Of a DNA stretch of 64,000 bases, positions 21,287 through 35,726 are shown one piece after another; position 1 is the stretch's first letter, and each line of letters begins with the position of its first letter. This DNA is from Datnioides undecimradiatus (lineage: Eukaryota; Chordata; Actinopteri; Lobotiformes; Datnioididae): positions 17,049,131 through 17,113,130 of the forward strand of contig WARS01000029.1 in NCBI GenBank assembly GCA_008933995.1. Direction: 5' to 3'. Made by a program: the position numbers and the translations under genes. The notes below the pieces were generated by a model, which ran no database searches, was not told the origin of the DNA, and saw nothing but the letters and a program-made list of their open reading frames with translations.

Positions 21287-24179
21287 GTAAGTGTCTGTCT
21301 CTCTCTCTCTGTCTCTCTCGCCTCCTCTTCCCAGTCTCTCTCTTTTCACTCCATGTTGGTCAGCCGTGCCATCTGCACCCGGCTGCACACCAGCCGGCAT
21401 TCTCCTCGTATAGTCCCAGAGATGAAAAACACTTTGGAAAGCAATTCAATCAATAGCTCAGCCTTTTGAAGGCCTGGTTTTCAACTTTTCCATGTGTCTG
21501 TTCTCTAGGGGATATTGCCAGCATTGATCAGATCCACTCTGCCTCACACTTTTGAAACAATAGGATAGACTGACAGTTTTATGGGGGGGGGTGAAGCTCG
21601 GTACTTCTGGAAAGGTGCTATCAGCATCAAACATGTCAAACTACTTAATCTGTCAATCAACCATTTAATGGGGAAGATTAATGATAATGTATTTAATGAA
21701 GAGAAATGATTCTATGTTTATTTGTGGTCAAAGTAATAACAATAGTAATAATAGTATTTAATTATATTTCAAATATTTCAATTATATTTCAGTCTTTTTT
21801 TTTTTTATGGATTTGTGAATGAGATGTTCACAAACCAATTTGAGTTCCTGTATCTGTGTGCGAGTCAATCTCAGAAGTGTTAAAAGAGTGTAAGGAAGAG
21901 ACCGAAGGATGGAGGGGTGGGTAGAAGTGGCTCCCCACAGAGGCAGTATGGCTTAACATGCTCAGATCAAGCGTGCACCAGAGAGAAACATCAGTTAAGC
22001 ATTAAAGATCCACTCACCCCCCCCACCCCCAACGCCCTCTCTGATAGAAGACAAAGAGCCCGAAAAACCCAGCCAAAAGGCACATGTTTCATTTAAACAT
22101 GCAAATACAACTACCACAAACTTCGGACATTTTTCCCGTGGCTGTCTTGAAAAACAAGTTGTTTCGTTTATCCTGCAAATTAACCAAGCACGAGGCTGGA
22201 GGGCGTTATTCTCCTCCTTTTTTCCTTTGCATTTGAATAATAAGATGGAAGACAGGGAAAGGGAAAAAAAAAGTTCTTTCACATAATGCCAGAGGACGTG
22301 CTCATGAGAGGATATAACTGTGTTCAGCAATGTGTTAAAAAGGGATTCTCTGATTCTTTTACTGTTTTTGTCAGCGGTCGGGTTTCCACTAAGTTTCTCT
22401 CTCACGCCTCGTAGTCATTAATAATGCCCCCCCTTCGCCAGCCTGGCAGGGCATCCATAAGGGTTGACCTACCATTGGGATTAAGTAGTTGATGTGGCTG
22501 AATGTATAAATGAGGGGCACGAGGGCACAGACGTAGACGCTAACAAGCCTGATGCTCTTGCCTTCCCCCCTCCCTCCTTTTCTTTGTGTGTTCTGAGAGA
22601 GGAGCAGATCTCCAAACCATCTGGGCTCTGAAAGGTTTAACAATCATCCAACTGGAGTGCTGTAAACAACATTACTATAAAGAGCATCGCTTAAAGTTAA
22701 CAGAAAAAAATAACATTTAATGACCGTACAGCCATGATACGTAGAGCATACACAGAATTAGCAAATACAGCCTTGCATACAATTTATTACATGAATCGTT
22801 AAAGCTTTCCCTTTTGTGCATGCACACGCAAATTCAGTGACATGAAAGTTGCACATATCACTTGTGAGAAATGAAACCCTTTTCTTGTACCTTTCAGTGC
22901 TGTAGCCCTCCTGCTGACTTCCCCTTTACCCCACCCAGTCCTGTCCACCCCACATCCTCCTGTCTCCCCTTTCTCCCATTGCTTCTCTGCCGCTGCTCTT
23001 CCTGAGACAGAGCGTGTCATAGAAATGTAACAGGCGGACATTGATGGGTGTCAGGCCTCACAGACGAGGCTGCTCTGCTGTTCCCTTCAACTTCACTCAC
23101 ACACACAAACACAGGCGGCCCAAGGATGCTCAGTGTGCGCTATAATACTGCATCAACACATATCCCAGGCTGGTGCGACGTTAGGTACACACAACAAAAG
23201 CATACCAGTGTCCCTAAACATCCCATATACCCTGTTCAGCAGCTGATGAACCAACAGCTGAGACATTTACTCACACAAAATCTATGATTTAAAGAAAGAT
23301 AATTCTCTTCTACACCAGGCATTTTAATACTGCATTGCACTGTGTGAGTATGTTCCTGTATGTGTGTGTAAGAATATGTGTGTTTGTGCATTTGTCTGCC
23401 TCCCGTCGCTTCCCCTGTCCTCCTCTCTTGAGCCTCCCTGTTCCTAAATCTTTTGCGATATGACCCCTGTTGCTTCACTGCTTGATGGTAAGTAGATATG
23501 CCAGTTGTTTGTTTGCAAAATCCTGCTTGATATGCAGTTTGCCAGGGGCTATGGTGTAATTAATGTAAACTAGGAATTCTCCAGAGATGGGTTATGAGTT
23601 ATTAACGTCTGTGGCTTGTCATTAACCCCTGCATTGCTCCTTTCTGTATAACGGGGCTTTGACCGGTGCGGTTGCGAATTCATATTGGGTGATACTGCAG
23701 ATTAATTATCTAGCAGTATTTTTAAGTTATGTCATACACAGTATACATATATGGACATTTGGAAATAGAAAACTTATGAATGTTTGATTTAACTCATGAT
23801 TTAGTTACTTTTTCAATATGTTTTCTTACATCTTTTGCTGATGGCTGTACTTTTACTGGCAATTTCTATTTGATGCTCTTGAAAGTAATTTACAACATCC
23901 TTGGTAACAAACTGCAGTACATCAAGCATGTTTGATATGTTGCCCTCACTGAGTTTGAATCTGTACTCATGTCACACCACCGAAATCCCGCTGAATGTTA
24001 CTTGTTGCAAATGAGGAGAAACATGTCTGAAAATTGTACCACCTAACAAGCTCTTCTGAATCTCATGCAGGGCAGTTAGCTGAACACCGAGCACAAACAA
24101 GCCCACCCGCATACATGCGTGCCAGCATACACATGGACACCAGCATGCACACACTTGAATTTCATGAGTGTTACAATTT

Positions 24180-24275
24180 TTGGGCAAGTCTTCAGCTGGA
24201 AGGCCTGGGTACAGACCCTGTCTCTGCTGTAATGTCCTTGGGCAAAGCACTGAATCCCTCAACATTCTCGTTAAA
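24180..24275. repeat. Possible interspersed repeat fragment
   Basis: TAATGTCCTTGGGCAAAGCA followed by CTGAATCCCTC is similar to a motif seen in a common fish dispersed repeat. Only this short core is recognisable. Confidence 0.4.
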
Positions 24276-26782
24276 AAGGGCAAGAGAAAATATGTTAAAC
24301 ACAAGATACGACCTTTGAGCCCTGCTGATTTGGCGTCACCCGTGGTAACAGCAAGTGTGTTTTTAAAACTCAGAGTTCAGTTCAAAATTACCCTTAAAGT
24401 CGACCACTAGGGCAGCAAATACGCTTTCAGTGTTCACCCTTGTCAGATTTACAAAAGAAGACGAGCGACTCATGCATCTGTTTACTTTGCTCCCAAATAA
24501 ACTGAGAACATAAGCTGTGAGGATTCATGTGTTAATATTCTTAAGAACGCAGTCAACCTTGTCATCCAGGCAGGTAGTGCTGAACTCAAATGTTGTTTCT
24601 TCCATATCACTTCTAGTATGTGCATAGATCCAATGCGCATGTATGTACTGTAAATCCTCTTCATCCTCAGGTCTACACCTCAAAAATAATGTAACATAAT
24701 CTATAGAGAGGGAACCACAGAGTGGTAACACATAATCCAAATTATCTCAAAATGCGGTTTCATATAAAGGTAACAATAATACATATAATAAGTAATACAA
24801 ATCCTCAAAATGCACTGAGTAGCAAATGATCTGAATGCCTGCATACACTCAGCGGTAGCATGTAGCATGTAGGTACTGGTTGTCATACGCACAAACACAC
24901 ACAACCCGGTGTCCCCCTTATTATCAGAAAGAAGTGCTTGTGTTCTTGGATGTTATTATCCATGTCCCCCTGTTACACATTAGCTGCTGAAAGGAACAGT
25001 ATGGCCTAATGGAAGTCTACTGGACTGGAATATAGATTCCCGCAGTGAAGTGTGATGGGAACCTTGGGGACACGAGTGCCTGACATAAGTTTGGCCACCG
25101 AATAGGAGAAGCGCTGACAGTTTACCAGGTGTGTGTTCCTTGGCTCTATTAGCTGTGTGTGTTTGCGTGTATGTGTGGTAAGCTGGCTCTGCATCGCAGC
25201 CAGCCCTATGTAGACACAGATAGCAGTGTATAAAGGTGGGAAGAAAAACATGTGCACATGGCAGCTTGCCGTGATCACACACCGCCCACGACAGTGAGGC
25301 TTGAATATATTATTTGCGTGCTGTTTCGTGCTTGTTTGCTGCTGATGGAGTTGCACTACTTTTTGTATTACATAACCACGCGAGTGCCTTTGTGTATGTG
25401 AATATGCTTGCGTGTGTCGGCTTTAAAACCCAAGAATCAGTCTTGTTCTTTAACAAGATAAAATTGAAGCATCCCCTGATGACCTGAGCACTGATGGCCT
25501 CTCATGACATAATTTGTTCTTAAAAAACATGCAGCAGAAACAGACTGCCAGTTAAGACCCAGTGGCAGTTGGTGTGTGTGCCTGCGACTGTCACAGCTCT
25601 CAACACAAGTCCGCAGGAGATTTACTCCGCCCAGCTTCAGCATCATGACAAAATCCTGCATCCTTCACACTATCCCCCTCCCTCAATCCCACACCTCCTC
25701 CCCCTCTCTCTCCTCAAACTCTCTGTCCTCTCACTGCCGCTTTTCAAATCCAGCAGATCCAAGAAATAATCTCAGTCACTGCAGCAGGTCCATTTGCTGT
25801 AGCACAGAAAAAAAACATGCCACCCTCCCCTTTTTGTCATGCTAGCATTGTGTACAACAGTGATTGTCTTGGAGAGGCAACGGTGGAAATGTGTTTGCTG
25901 CATGCATTTACTCCTAGCATTAGTACAGCTCGACCTGGGGGGAGTGTAAGAGGCTGGCAGTGATTCAGGAGGCAGGTTTATGGAAATAGCACCCGCATTA
26001 AAAACCCAATGAGAGCAGGGAGAAGATTATGCTCCGGCACACACATGTGGGCTCCTGCAATGTCAACACTCTAAGTAGATCCCCTCCCTCTCAATTGCCT
26101 TCGTCTCCCTCTGTCTCCATTTCTGTCTCTTCCGCTCTCTCAGTCTTGCGCCGTGCCCTCTGCTGCACGCATACCTGCACCGTCAGTCTGCTGTGTGATT
26201 GCACGAGGGTCCTTTTATGTTTGTATACATGTTTGTGCATGAATTCACATGTGTTTGTATATGTTATTGTTTGTGTAGTGCCAGTGCTCAGCTTAGCTAT
26301 AATAGGATGTATGAGAAGCGAGGAGCAGAGCAGGGCTGTGTTGCGGAGAGTGGCCGACCTTGTGCTTTGGAAATGAGGCTGCCATGCTACGGAGCCTTTC
26401 CTCAACACGCTGCAAACCACCTAGCCTTCCTAGCTGCCTAGGCTTTACACACACAAGTGCACACATATGCACACACACACAAGCATAACATATACACCCA
26501 TGCCTCCCACCTGTTTATCAACTACAGCAACGCTGCGCCATCCTAGCTGACGCAAAGGCTGAATAATTCAATGCTACACTCTGTGAAGGTTGGAGGAGTA
26601 TAAGTGTGGTGTATTGTATGATTGTGTGTGCAGTGTACTGTATGTGCCTGTGTTGAGTGGGCAGGGGTGGGGGCGGGAGTGGAGCGGACTGGTCAGCATG
26701 AAGCCAATCGGTGCTGGCAGGATTGGAGGCCTTGTATTCAGGGAGAGGGGACTCGTTAGAATTTAGCCTTTGGGTAACAGGA

Positions 26783-26837
26783 GTGTGTGTGTCTGTGTGC
26801 GCACGTGTGTGTGTGCGCACGTGTGCGTGTGTGTGTG
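26783..26837. repeat. Alternating GT/GC tract with tandem GTGCGCACGTGTG
   Basis: Alternating purine-pyrimidine with two copies of TGTGCGCACGTGTG, each containing palindromes GTGCGCAC and CACGTG. Confidence 0.9.
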
Positions 26838-27755
26838 TTTTTGGAGGACGATCATAGCAGAGTGGAAGTTGAAACAGGCATGGTCAAGGTCTTTTCTTCT
26901 TTAAAATATCTTTTTCTGCTTTATGAATTATACAGAGAGATATGTGTTGTGAATGTAACATTTGAGTTTAAAGTAAAGTACTATTGCATCAATGCTGCCC
27001 AGCCTATACTGTGTTTTTCAGCTAACCCTTTTTATATATCAGCCCTGGGCAAGTCATTAATTTGTGAACAATGTGTTTTATTTGGGTTTCACTCTTGTAA
27101 GATCTCTGTGCCTCATTAACAAACACATGCGTAAGGACCCAGATGTCTGCTAAAACATTTGAACACAATCCGTTTTGAGAATTTCCTCATACAGAAACCC
27201 GCCACCAGCTGAACTCAGCACTACAATAAGCTGGATGGTTGCAGCTGATCTCAGAGGCTACAGGGGTCTGCCTCTGATGTCTGTTTTTTATAACCGTCGT
27301 TGATGTGTTGAGATGAGAATAAAGAGGGCTTTGTTGATACTGGTACTCTAATGGTTTTATGCCTGCGACTTGGCCTGTCTCTGAACTTATTACCCAAGTC
27401 AAATCACACTGAATAGGAGGAGCAGGTGGCATTATACAAAGTCTGGTGGATTGATGCTGTTGTGCGTGTGCATGTGTGTTTTTTACTGTGGTGCATATAT
27501 AGGATGCACTTTAGCACACTGGCGTGCATCAATATCACTCCAGTAGCACTAGCAGTAAGCACTATAACACTAGTTTTCTTTGAGTATATGTGTGTCTGTA
27601 TTTGAGTGTGCGTCTGCTGTGACGGCATATTGGTGTAATGTATGCACAGTAAAGAGCTGCTGTACCAGAGTGCTCCTAAGGGAACTGAAGCCCCACACCC
27701 TTACTACATGCACTTGTGGTCTTTCACTCTCACCCTCACCCTCTCTCACACACAG

Positions 27756-27758
<3 letters not shown>

Positions 27759-27787
<29 letters not shown>
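27759..27787. repeat. (CA)n microsatellite
   Basis: About 14 CA units in intron 2, followed by TTA and a further short CA run. Confidence 0.95.
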
Positions 27788-27789
<2 letters not shown>

Positions 27790-27933
27790 ACACACACAAA
27801 TATACACAACCCTGAAGCAGACGGGCTAGAAATAGACTAAAACACACAGGGTAACTGTTGGAGCCATCACAGTGTTGCTTGTTTTCCCCCTTCTGTCTCC
27901 CTCTGTCTCGCTTTTGCTCCTCTGGTACCCCTT

Positions 27934-27935
<2 letters not shown>

Positions 27936-27977
<42 letters not shown>
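27936..27977. repeat. (AC)21 microsatellite
   Basis: Perfect AC dinucleotides only about 150 nt from the previous CA run. Confidence 0.96.
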
Positions 27978-27979
<2 letters not shown>

Positions 27980-28177
27980 CCTTTGTTTGGCTCGTTTTTT
28001 TCTGTGTGGTAGATTAGCCACATATTTAGAGAAGCCTTCTTCTCCTCAGGGAATTGGCTTCCAAGGGTATTCAGAAAAAAGCAGGATCTGCAGTCTGCAC
28101 CTGCCTTTGGAGAATAAACAAACAACACCCACTGAAACACGGAAAATGTGTTTCATCACAAAATTTCAATTCATTTC

Positions 28178-28202
28178 ATATATATATACATATATATATA
28201 TA
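28178..28202. repeat. (TA)n run with one interruption
   Basis: ATATATATA, CATA, then TATATATATA in intron 2. Confidence 0.9.
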
Positions 28203-31066
28203 GCAACTGTATAGTAGGGATAATTGTTTTCCCAAATTATTTAAACAATAAGATTTTTTTAAACAAATAATCATTAAATAAACTATTTAAGTGGTTGAAA
28301 GCATATCAAGATATTATCATAGCCAAGTGAAAGTATCTAGTATCATTGTAACACTCTAGGAAATATATTGATATTTATAATATTTGTGTGAAAATAAGAC
28401 AAAACAGTAAATAAAATCTGTTTGATCTATCTGAGAGAAGAGAAGAGAAATGCATTTGGTCTATTTAAAAGCCATTGTCATACGTTGGGTAAATAACCTA
28501 CCAAAATCTCAAAAGCTGACAAATTTGCTTTGAGTCCCAGATGACCGTTTTTTGACCCCTTCAGTGACATTAGCGCTGATGACATTACAATGCTGCTCCC
28601 CCTCCCACTGCTCAGGTTACATCTAGCTAACAGGCTCTTGGGGGGAGACGTTGCTTGAAATATCAAAATAATCCACTGCACACCCTGCCCATTAAGCCAC
28701 TTCACAGCGAGAAGTGTGCTATTTTTTTTTTTAGAACAGTACAGGTTAGCTAAAAAGCTGAATTATTAATGTTTTTGATATTTTTAGTCTGTTTAACCTA
28801 TTTCTGGTTGTGGCTGGAGACTGCTCGCCCGCCTGTCTGTGAGATTCAATCATGTGACACTGCTATGATCTGGGTTATAGAGCTGTGGTTATATTTTGTT
28901 CGTAATGGGGAAAACTGCGGTGGGCCTGTGTAGGTTGGTTTGTTGTTTTTTTTTTTACTTTAAATGTCACTGCCTGTATACCAGACAAACATGTGCTGGT
29001 CTGGCTCATTTTGATGCTCTGCAGTTCAGATTGGCACCATGAAGCATCACCTGTACCAGTGGGGCTGAACCAGATGAGTCTGGTTTAATTCCAGGCCCGC
29101 AGGCATGGCTGTGCAGGCCCATGCAAGAGGCAAGGCCCAGATACTGACTGACAATCCATCTGTGGGTCCCTGTACATGCTTGCACAGGTGTGCCACTGCC
29201 CGCGGACACAAAGAAAAGGAGTGGGAGTGAGCAGAGGGGTGCGTACATGGATGATAAACTATGGCCCTGAATAGAGGTGTGTGTGTGTATGTGTGTCTGT
29301 GTGTATTTGGTTTGGCGTGTGCCCTTGTGTGCATGTTGAAAGAAAGAGGAGAACAGATTAGCTTACAAAAACTGGATATCCAAATAGACAAGACGACAGT
29401 TTAGGAGGCACAGGCAAGAGTAGCTGAGAACATCACTTTACTCAATAATGAAGGACACGCTTAAAACGCATCACCCAATGTGGCTAATCAGAGCTGACAT
29501 CTCACTGGCTGGACCTTGTGCCTGTGGGAGAGAGAAGGGGATGAGTAAAGACTGTGTGAGAGATTAGAGGGAGATGAAGTGACAGAATAGTTGAAATATT
29601 GAGAAAAGAGGAGAGGAGGAAAGGGGTAGGCACAGGGTCATGTTGACAGCTTGAAGTCATACTTTAAAGTGTTAAAACTGCCATTCCCGAGTCCCTGTGA
29701 GTGTGCCCATGTGCACACTGTCCATAGACGCGCAGCATGTGCTGTATATTTGTGCTCAATTGAAATGGCACACGTGTGGTGGAACCAGGGGGAGCTCATT
29801 TGTAAGGCAGATCTAGCCGTGCTTTGGTGTAGTGTCCACAGAGAGGGTAAGGGGGCTGCACAGCACGACAGCAAGCATTTGTCAGCAAAAATCAGGACTA
29901 ATGAAATACAGTACACATGGCTGGAGGGCAAGGAGAGGAGTGTGAGTGACAGGAGGCATGAGTGGAAACAGCCCGTGGCAGCCCTCCTTCATGGCTACCA
30001 ACACATGAGCCAGCCTAACCGATTTGTTTTAAGCCCCGGCCCCCTTCTCATCCCAGATAAGGGTAGCAGCATGAGGCGTAGGGACAGTGTGTGTGAGGGT
30101 CCCTGGGGGTAATGACACGGAATACAAGTGTATGGGGAGTGCTAGTGATGGGCCTGCTCATGTGGAAGTGGGTATTTGCATTGCAGAGGAGGGCTGTCAG
30201 TGGAGCTCTCTTAGGGAGCCAGTATCAGGGTGATCGCTAGCGGTGAAGGCTTCTGTCGTCTGCCCTGCAGAATACCAGGACGCTGGATATAGCTGAGCTA
30301 GCACCAGCAAGATCAAGCATGTCAACACGTTCACCTCTTTGCATTAGGGTTTTGGATGTGACTTTGTAGCAGCCCTTTATTTTTTCATTTTTATCAAAAT
30401 TACAATTTACGTGACAGTTCATTCAAGTGGTTATGTTTTGTCCACCACGGAGACCTTCAAGCGTTTCTTATAGCAAGTAACAATAAGCTGGATGGCTGCA
30501 GAATAGCTGGGAATATGAATTATATAGTTATGTGCCAACAGCTATAGTCTGTGGCCTCTAAACTATTTCAGTCCCAGCTGCAATAAGAGGCAGCTTTTAA
30601 TAATTCAGAGTAAAACAGTATACTGGATGTCTTCCAGGCAGCAAGCACATATTTAGGTGAAACACTAAATTCCCCTCTACCCCTCACTGCCACCACAGCC
30701 CCAAAACCATAGCAGTGCTGTATCCGATACCCGTGAAGGGCTTGTAGGGACACACACATCACTGGTTTGTGTTGTTGTTTGCAGAGTTTGTTGGCACTGT
30801 GCAGGGCTTTGCATTTATGTGTGTAGATGTGCATGTATGAGTGGCTATGCGTGAGAGAAAGTGAGTGTGCAGTGCACAGAGACTACATGGTCTTTCACTC
30901 CTGTCAGACCTTGTGGCCCCCTGAGCTGTGGTGCACAGGCGTACTTGTGGCACGTTTTGGAGGATGCAATTTAGAGTCACGCTGCTCTGCAGGGTTAGCC
31001 AGTGTGCATCCTTTAATGTGCTTTCTGCAAGTTCTTAGACAGGAGCAAGCTCTGTGAAGTCATCTT

Positions 31067-31315
31067 GGAGGTAGAAAAGTGAAAATGGAAAAGAGGGAGA
31101 AAAAGAAGAAGGTATGTAGATGAGAGAGAGACACACAGAGAGAGTGAGAGAGAGAGGGCGTAGGGATGGGTCAAAAAGAAGATGGGGAGACTGTGAAACA
31201 GAATGAGAAGTAAGAGGAAAGATATTTGAATCACTGAGTTGTGAAGATTAAGAAATGAGATGGAGGGAGTGAGATAGAATGTAATGGAGAGAGGGAAATG
31301 GAGAGTGGGAGGTAC
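31067..31315. repeat. Purine-skewed GA-rich tract
   Basis: The + strand is mostly A and G (GAGAGAGAG, AAAAAGAAGAAGG and similar). No gene is supported; the open frame opposite it is low-complexity Ser/Leu. Confidence 0.75.
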
Positions 31316-34300
31316 TGATGGAGGCCCTCGCTGCCTGATCAGAACTGGTAGTTTTAACCTGTGCTATATGAAACGGGAGAAAAAGCAGCGCAGCTGTGGT
31401 CCCTCTTTTGTTGAATCCCATGATGAACTCTGAAGGTGTCGCAGAGGCAATCATTAGGTTGACACTGCAGTGCTCACCAGATGAAAATCCACTGCCTCTC
31501 GGATTTCCACATTAGAATATATGGACCGGTTGCGAGAAGAAAGGAAAAAAAAAAAAAGAAAAGCTGGCAGGAGAATCAAAATGAACAGACGACTTAAGAA
31601 CCAAAGCAATTATGAAGCTTTGAGCCCAGCACATCCCCTGGATAATCCGTGTTTTTCATATGGAATCTGAGTCCATTGTTTGCTCTGTTTTGTCAATATA
31701 TTAATATATAATATTGACGGGGCCCATAAAACCTCTTCCAGCAATTCTGTTGATGAAATGCTGACCCAAAGCAGTGCAACTCATTCCTCTGCCTCCTGTC
31801 TGGTTTTTCCTTATTCACAGAATTTACCACAGTGTATTTACTCCCCAAATAACTGTGGTAAATTCAGCACCTGTCTCTACATACCATAACAGGTCTATGC
31901 TAATGCCATGTTATCACCGGTATTCTTAATCGTGCTGCTTGTATGTATAATGTCAAAATGTTTGCCTTATTGTAACATCTGCAACTGCACAGCTATGCAA
32001 ACTACAGTGTTATGTAATGTAGTACAAATGGTCTTTTAGCAGGTTCTGTGTATGTATGTGCACATTTTTCACTTATACCCATTGCCAGAGAATCAATTTT
32101 ATGGATCTTTTCCAGTTCATGGCCAGTTTGCAGCTTATAATTGTTGGAGCTCTTTCACAAAAATGTAACACCATTTTTTTGGGGGTGGGGGGGTAGATGC
32201 CAAATACACTACAGCACAAAGGAGAATAAACACCCTCACTGTCCTGTTCAATCTCGCTTCAGGTTTGAGGGTGTTTCCTATTACAATCTCTGTAAATCTG
32301 AGCTCTAAATTATATGTTTGCCAGCTGCTCACTTATAAACACTGCTACAAAATAATCAAATGTACAGTATCTGGTTCAAAATACTGACAGTCATCTGACA
32401 GTTTGACCTTTTTTTTTCAAATCTATATTCAAACGGGGCTGTATAAACATATTTTATTGACTGACTCTGTCGCCCTCTCATTGGCAAAAACTGATTTTGA
32501 AATGACTACATTTGTTAAGCAAATTGTTGTTACGCTGCTGTCAGTGTGTCTCTATCAGCTGCACTGGCTGATGATCAGGAGTAGTCTGCATTAATCTGGA
32601 CAAAAATCTGCAGTTTTAAACACTGTTTTCTGTGTATTTACAGCACAGATGGGTCTTACCTTAGTCCACAGCAGATTGATATCCACCCACCGATAATTAT
32701 GAATCATGACAAAGCGAGAAAGCTTTTCATGCGATTTCTTTCTCTGCAGCGAAAAAAGCAGAAATGGAAAGAAGGAAAGTATGTTGGAAAGATGAGAATT
32801 AAATTATTTTCTGATTAAGTCTGGTGTAATAAGGGAGGGCAAAGCTTGCTCAAATTACCCACAGGGAAATAAGCATCTACACACCTCTAAGCTTTGATTA
32901 TTTGATTGTGCACAGCTGTTGCAGGTGATAAATCTCAATGTGTATGTCTGTGCTGATGTTTCACCTGGAAGTTTTAGAGGTGAATGATCTTAAACTTGCC
33001 TTGGTCTCATTTTATTTCTGCTTACTTTATGAAAAAATATGCAACCTTTCTCTTTTTCCTGAATAATGATATTTAGTGTATGACTTGTATCTCTTAACTT
33101 GACTGTATCTTTCAATGGTTATATGACATAGAACATGGCACCTGAATATGAGTGCATGAACTATACTCATATAACATAAGGATGCTTAGGTGTGTGTGTG
33201 AATGTCTGTGTGTGTTTCTGTAAGGCAGGATAAAGCTGTCTCTTATCATCATAGTCATCATCACATAACATTGGGTCTCAGGCAAGTGATACCAATGGCA
33301 GCAAGGGCCGCCACACTGCTTAAATGAGTGTACATGCACTGAAACGCCCATGCACGATATAGGAAGAAAAGATGTGCACAAGCACAGTCCATGAGGCGCT
33401 GGGTCAGAGGACGAGGAAGCTCATTCATTTACAGAGTTTATTTAAGCTGCTTTTCCTTGTTTCATTGGGAATCAATCAATGTGTATGACATGCAGGATAC
33501 AGTGTTAAACTGTTAAACTGACGTCTCTCCTGACCATTTTCGACCATTTTTACTCTTCTGCTCTTTTTTCTATGTGTCTGTCTGCCTACCGGGCCTCACA
33601 AGGCCTCTTCATTGTCCATCATCGTGTCTCCTATATGCAACTCTCCCCGTTTTTCTCACTTTCTCTCTTTTTTCCTACCCCTCATCGCACATCTTTGTCA
33701 TCAGACTAGTTCCTTTTTATTCTTTGATCTTTTATTCAGTCTCTAAAACATTTTAAATTATGATGATGACTTGCAAATTTATCTCAGATTAATTTGATGG
33801 GTTCTGCTTGTACCCACTCGCCTCATGGGTGTGCTTTTACTGCAGTGTTATTAATATATTCCTGAAAGACTACTCTCCAGTGCCCCTCTTTCAAGATTGT
33901 TAAAGGGCAGAGCATGTTGTCCGACCCATCTTCGTCTTCGTCTTCCCTTCCACCTCTGCTGGTCTAACTTCCCTTTCCCCAATTTCTCTCACCTACTCCC
34001 CATCCTAGTAGCTGACAGGAGTGAAGGTATATATTAAAGGTAGGGGCAGGATGCAGGTTTGCATCTTGCTGTGGAGGGTCATAAGAGGTGTTTTTTCTCA
34101 TTGGTGTACCAACAAAAAAACAGGAGAAGAACGATGACAGTGAAGGTTTCAGATTGCAAGTATTTCATGGAGTAAGAAATGCATTTAGTGCATTTGTTAG
34201 GCCTGTAAGAATACACAATATAGAGATGAAAAATGCTGTATATAAACAAAACAACTATTAAAGCTCTATAGGGACCTGTTAACTAACTTTACGCAGGATG

Positions 34301-34791
34301 AATGGGAAGTCATCAGTAGAGCAGTGAAAGTCTGTCATGTCCTCTGACACATCTAAAAGCACTTAGGCTGTCTGCTGAATGACCAGGATCTGATAATGTC
34401 AGATTTATTATAGTGTCCGCTCATAGTGAGAGCCCTGTGGGTATAGGCTGGCCAGCTATAGTTACATCGCCTGAGTATATTTCAGGTTGTAGCAAAGAAG
34501 AGAAAAATAAAAGCTGTTTCTTTTTCTTTCTCTCTTTCTGTCGTTCTCTCCCTTTTGTGCTTTTGTACACTGTCATCATTGCTATCCCCCCCCCCGATGC
34601 TTGATAGTGTTCTGGCTACAGCTTACAGAAATAGGACATACAGTAATAAAGGCAGAAGAGATGGAAAGTTATCTAAGGATCAGCGTGGAGCGCAGCTAAA
34701 AGAAAATAAGAAATTACAAATATCAAAAAATGTCGGCCCACCTTAGCCCTGCCCCATCAAAGCACAGGATCACTGAGCTGTAAATCCAGGC

Positions 34792-34808
34792 TTTTTTTTT
34801 TTTTTTTT
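34792..34808. repeat. Poly(T) run of 17
   Basis: Homopolymer in intron 2 with no recognisable element beside it. Confidence 0.85.
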
Positions 34809-35713
34809 GGGTTGCTGCAAACCAAATAGGCAGAAAGAGCTATTCCCTCTTGCAATAAACAAGAACAATGACATATTGCCTGGGTTCCATGTGAATGGAG
34901 CTGCGGTGGTAAAGTGTGTGTTTGATAGTTTGATGTGGTTCTGTCGGTCAGACGCGGCCATATCTTGCCACATCAGATGTGGCTCTATTTGTGTTTTGTA
35001 TGCTGTCAGATTAGCAAGGGGGGATTGAAATAAGTAAATAAGATTACTTTTACAAAGAAAGAGCTAAAAGGCACCTGGAAGCAAAGCGAGTTCGACACAC
35101 CTAGTTACATGTTTTTTTATTATTATTATTGTTATTATTTTTTTTTAGAGCACACAGAGCTTGTAAGACAAATCCTTTCTAATAGGAAGCCTCTAGGGCT
35201 ACAAAGGAGCAAGGTCGATACAGAGAGACACAGAGGGCTCTCCCTGCCTCCATCCAAATGAAAAGGCAAGAGAGGGGCCCAGAGGGACAGAGGCAGGCTA
35301 AATTTCTATAAACACTATCTACATAACACCTAAGATGTCCCTGTGTTTGATGTGACAGCGTCCAGATTAACTCACATTAGGGAGAACAACAAAGCCCTGG
35401 GTGCTGCATCTTGCTTATTGCCTTGAAGACAGGAAGAGACAGTCTCAGAAACAAGGGCATCGGAAAACACCAATTCAAACAGTCTAAATATAAATACATT
35501 TAAAGCTGTCACACTCTGCGCATCTTTGAAAGTCCATAAATATGTTTATTTTTTTTACTTTTTGTAAATGATTGCATAGTCATGCTTATAATAAGATCTT
35601 GTATCGTGCATGCAACCCCGGTAACAAAGGGCCTCACTGAATGATGTACACAATAAGCATCACCAAAGGCATAAACTGTTCCTGAGATTTGAAACAACAC
35701 AAACATTTGAATA

Positions 35714-35726
35714 CCCCCCCCCCCCC
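35714..35726. repeat. Poly(C) run of 13
   Basis: Homopolymer C run followed by GGCG. Confidence 0.9.

Noticed and set aside
21995-22405. 136-codon open frame on the - strand
   Set aside because: No recognisable domain; ends in Gly-rich codons from a C-rich run.
29651-30112. 153-codon open frame on the + strand
   Set aside because: No domain, signal peptide or recognised family. An open frame of this size can occur by chance in a window of this length.
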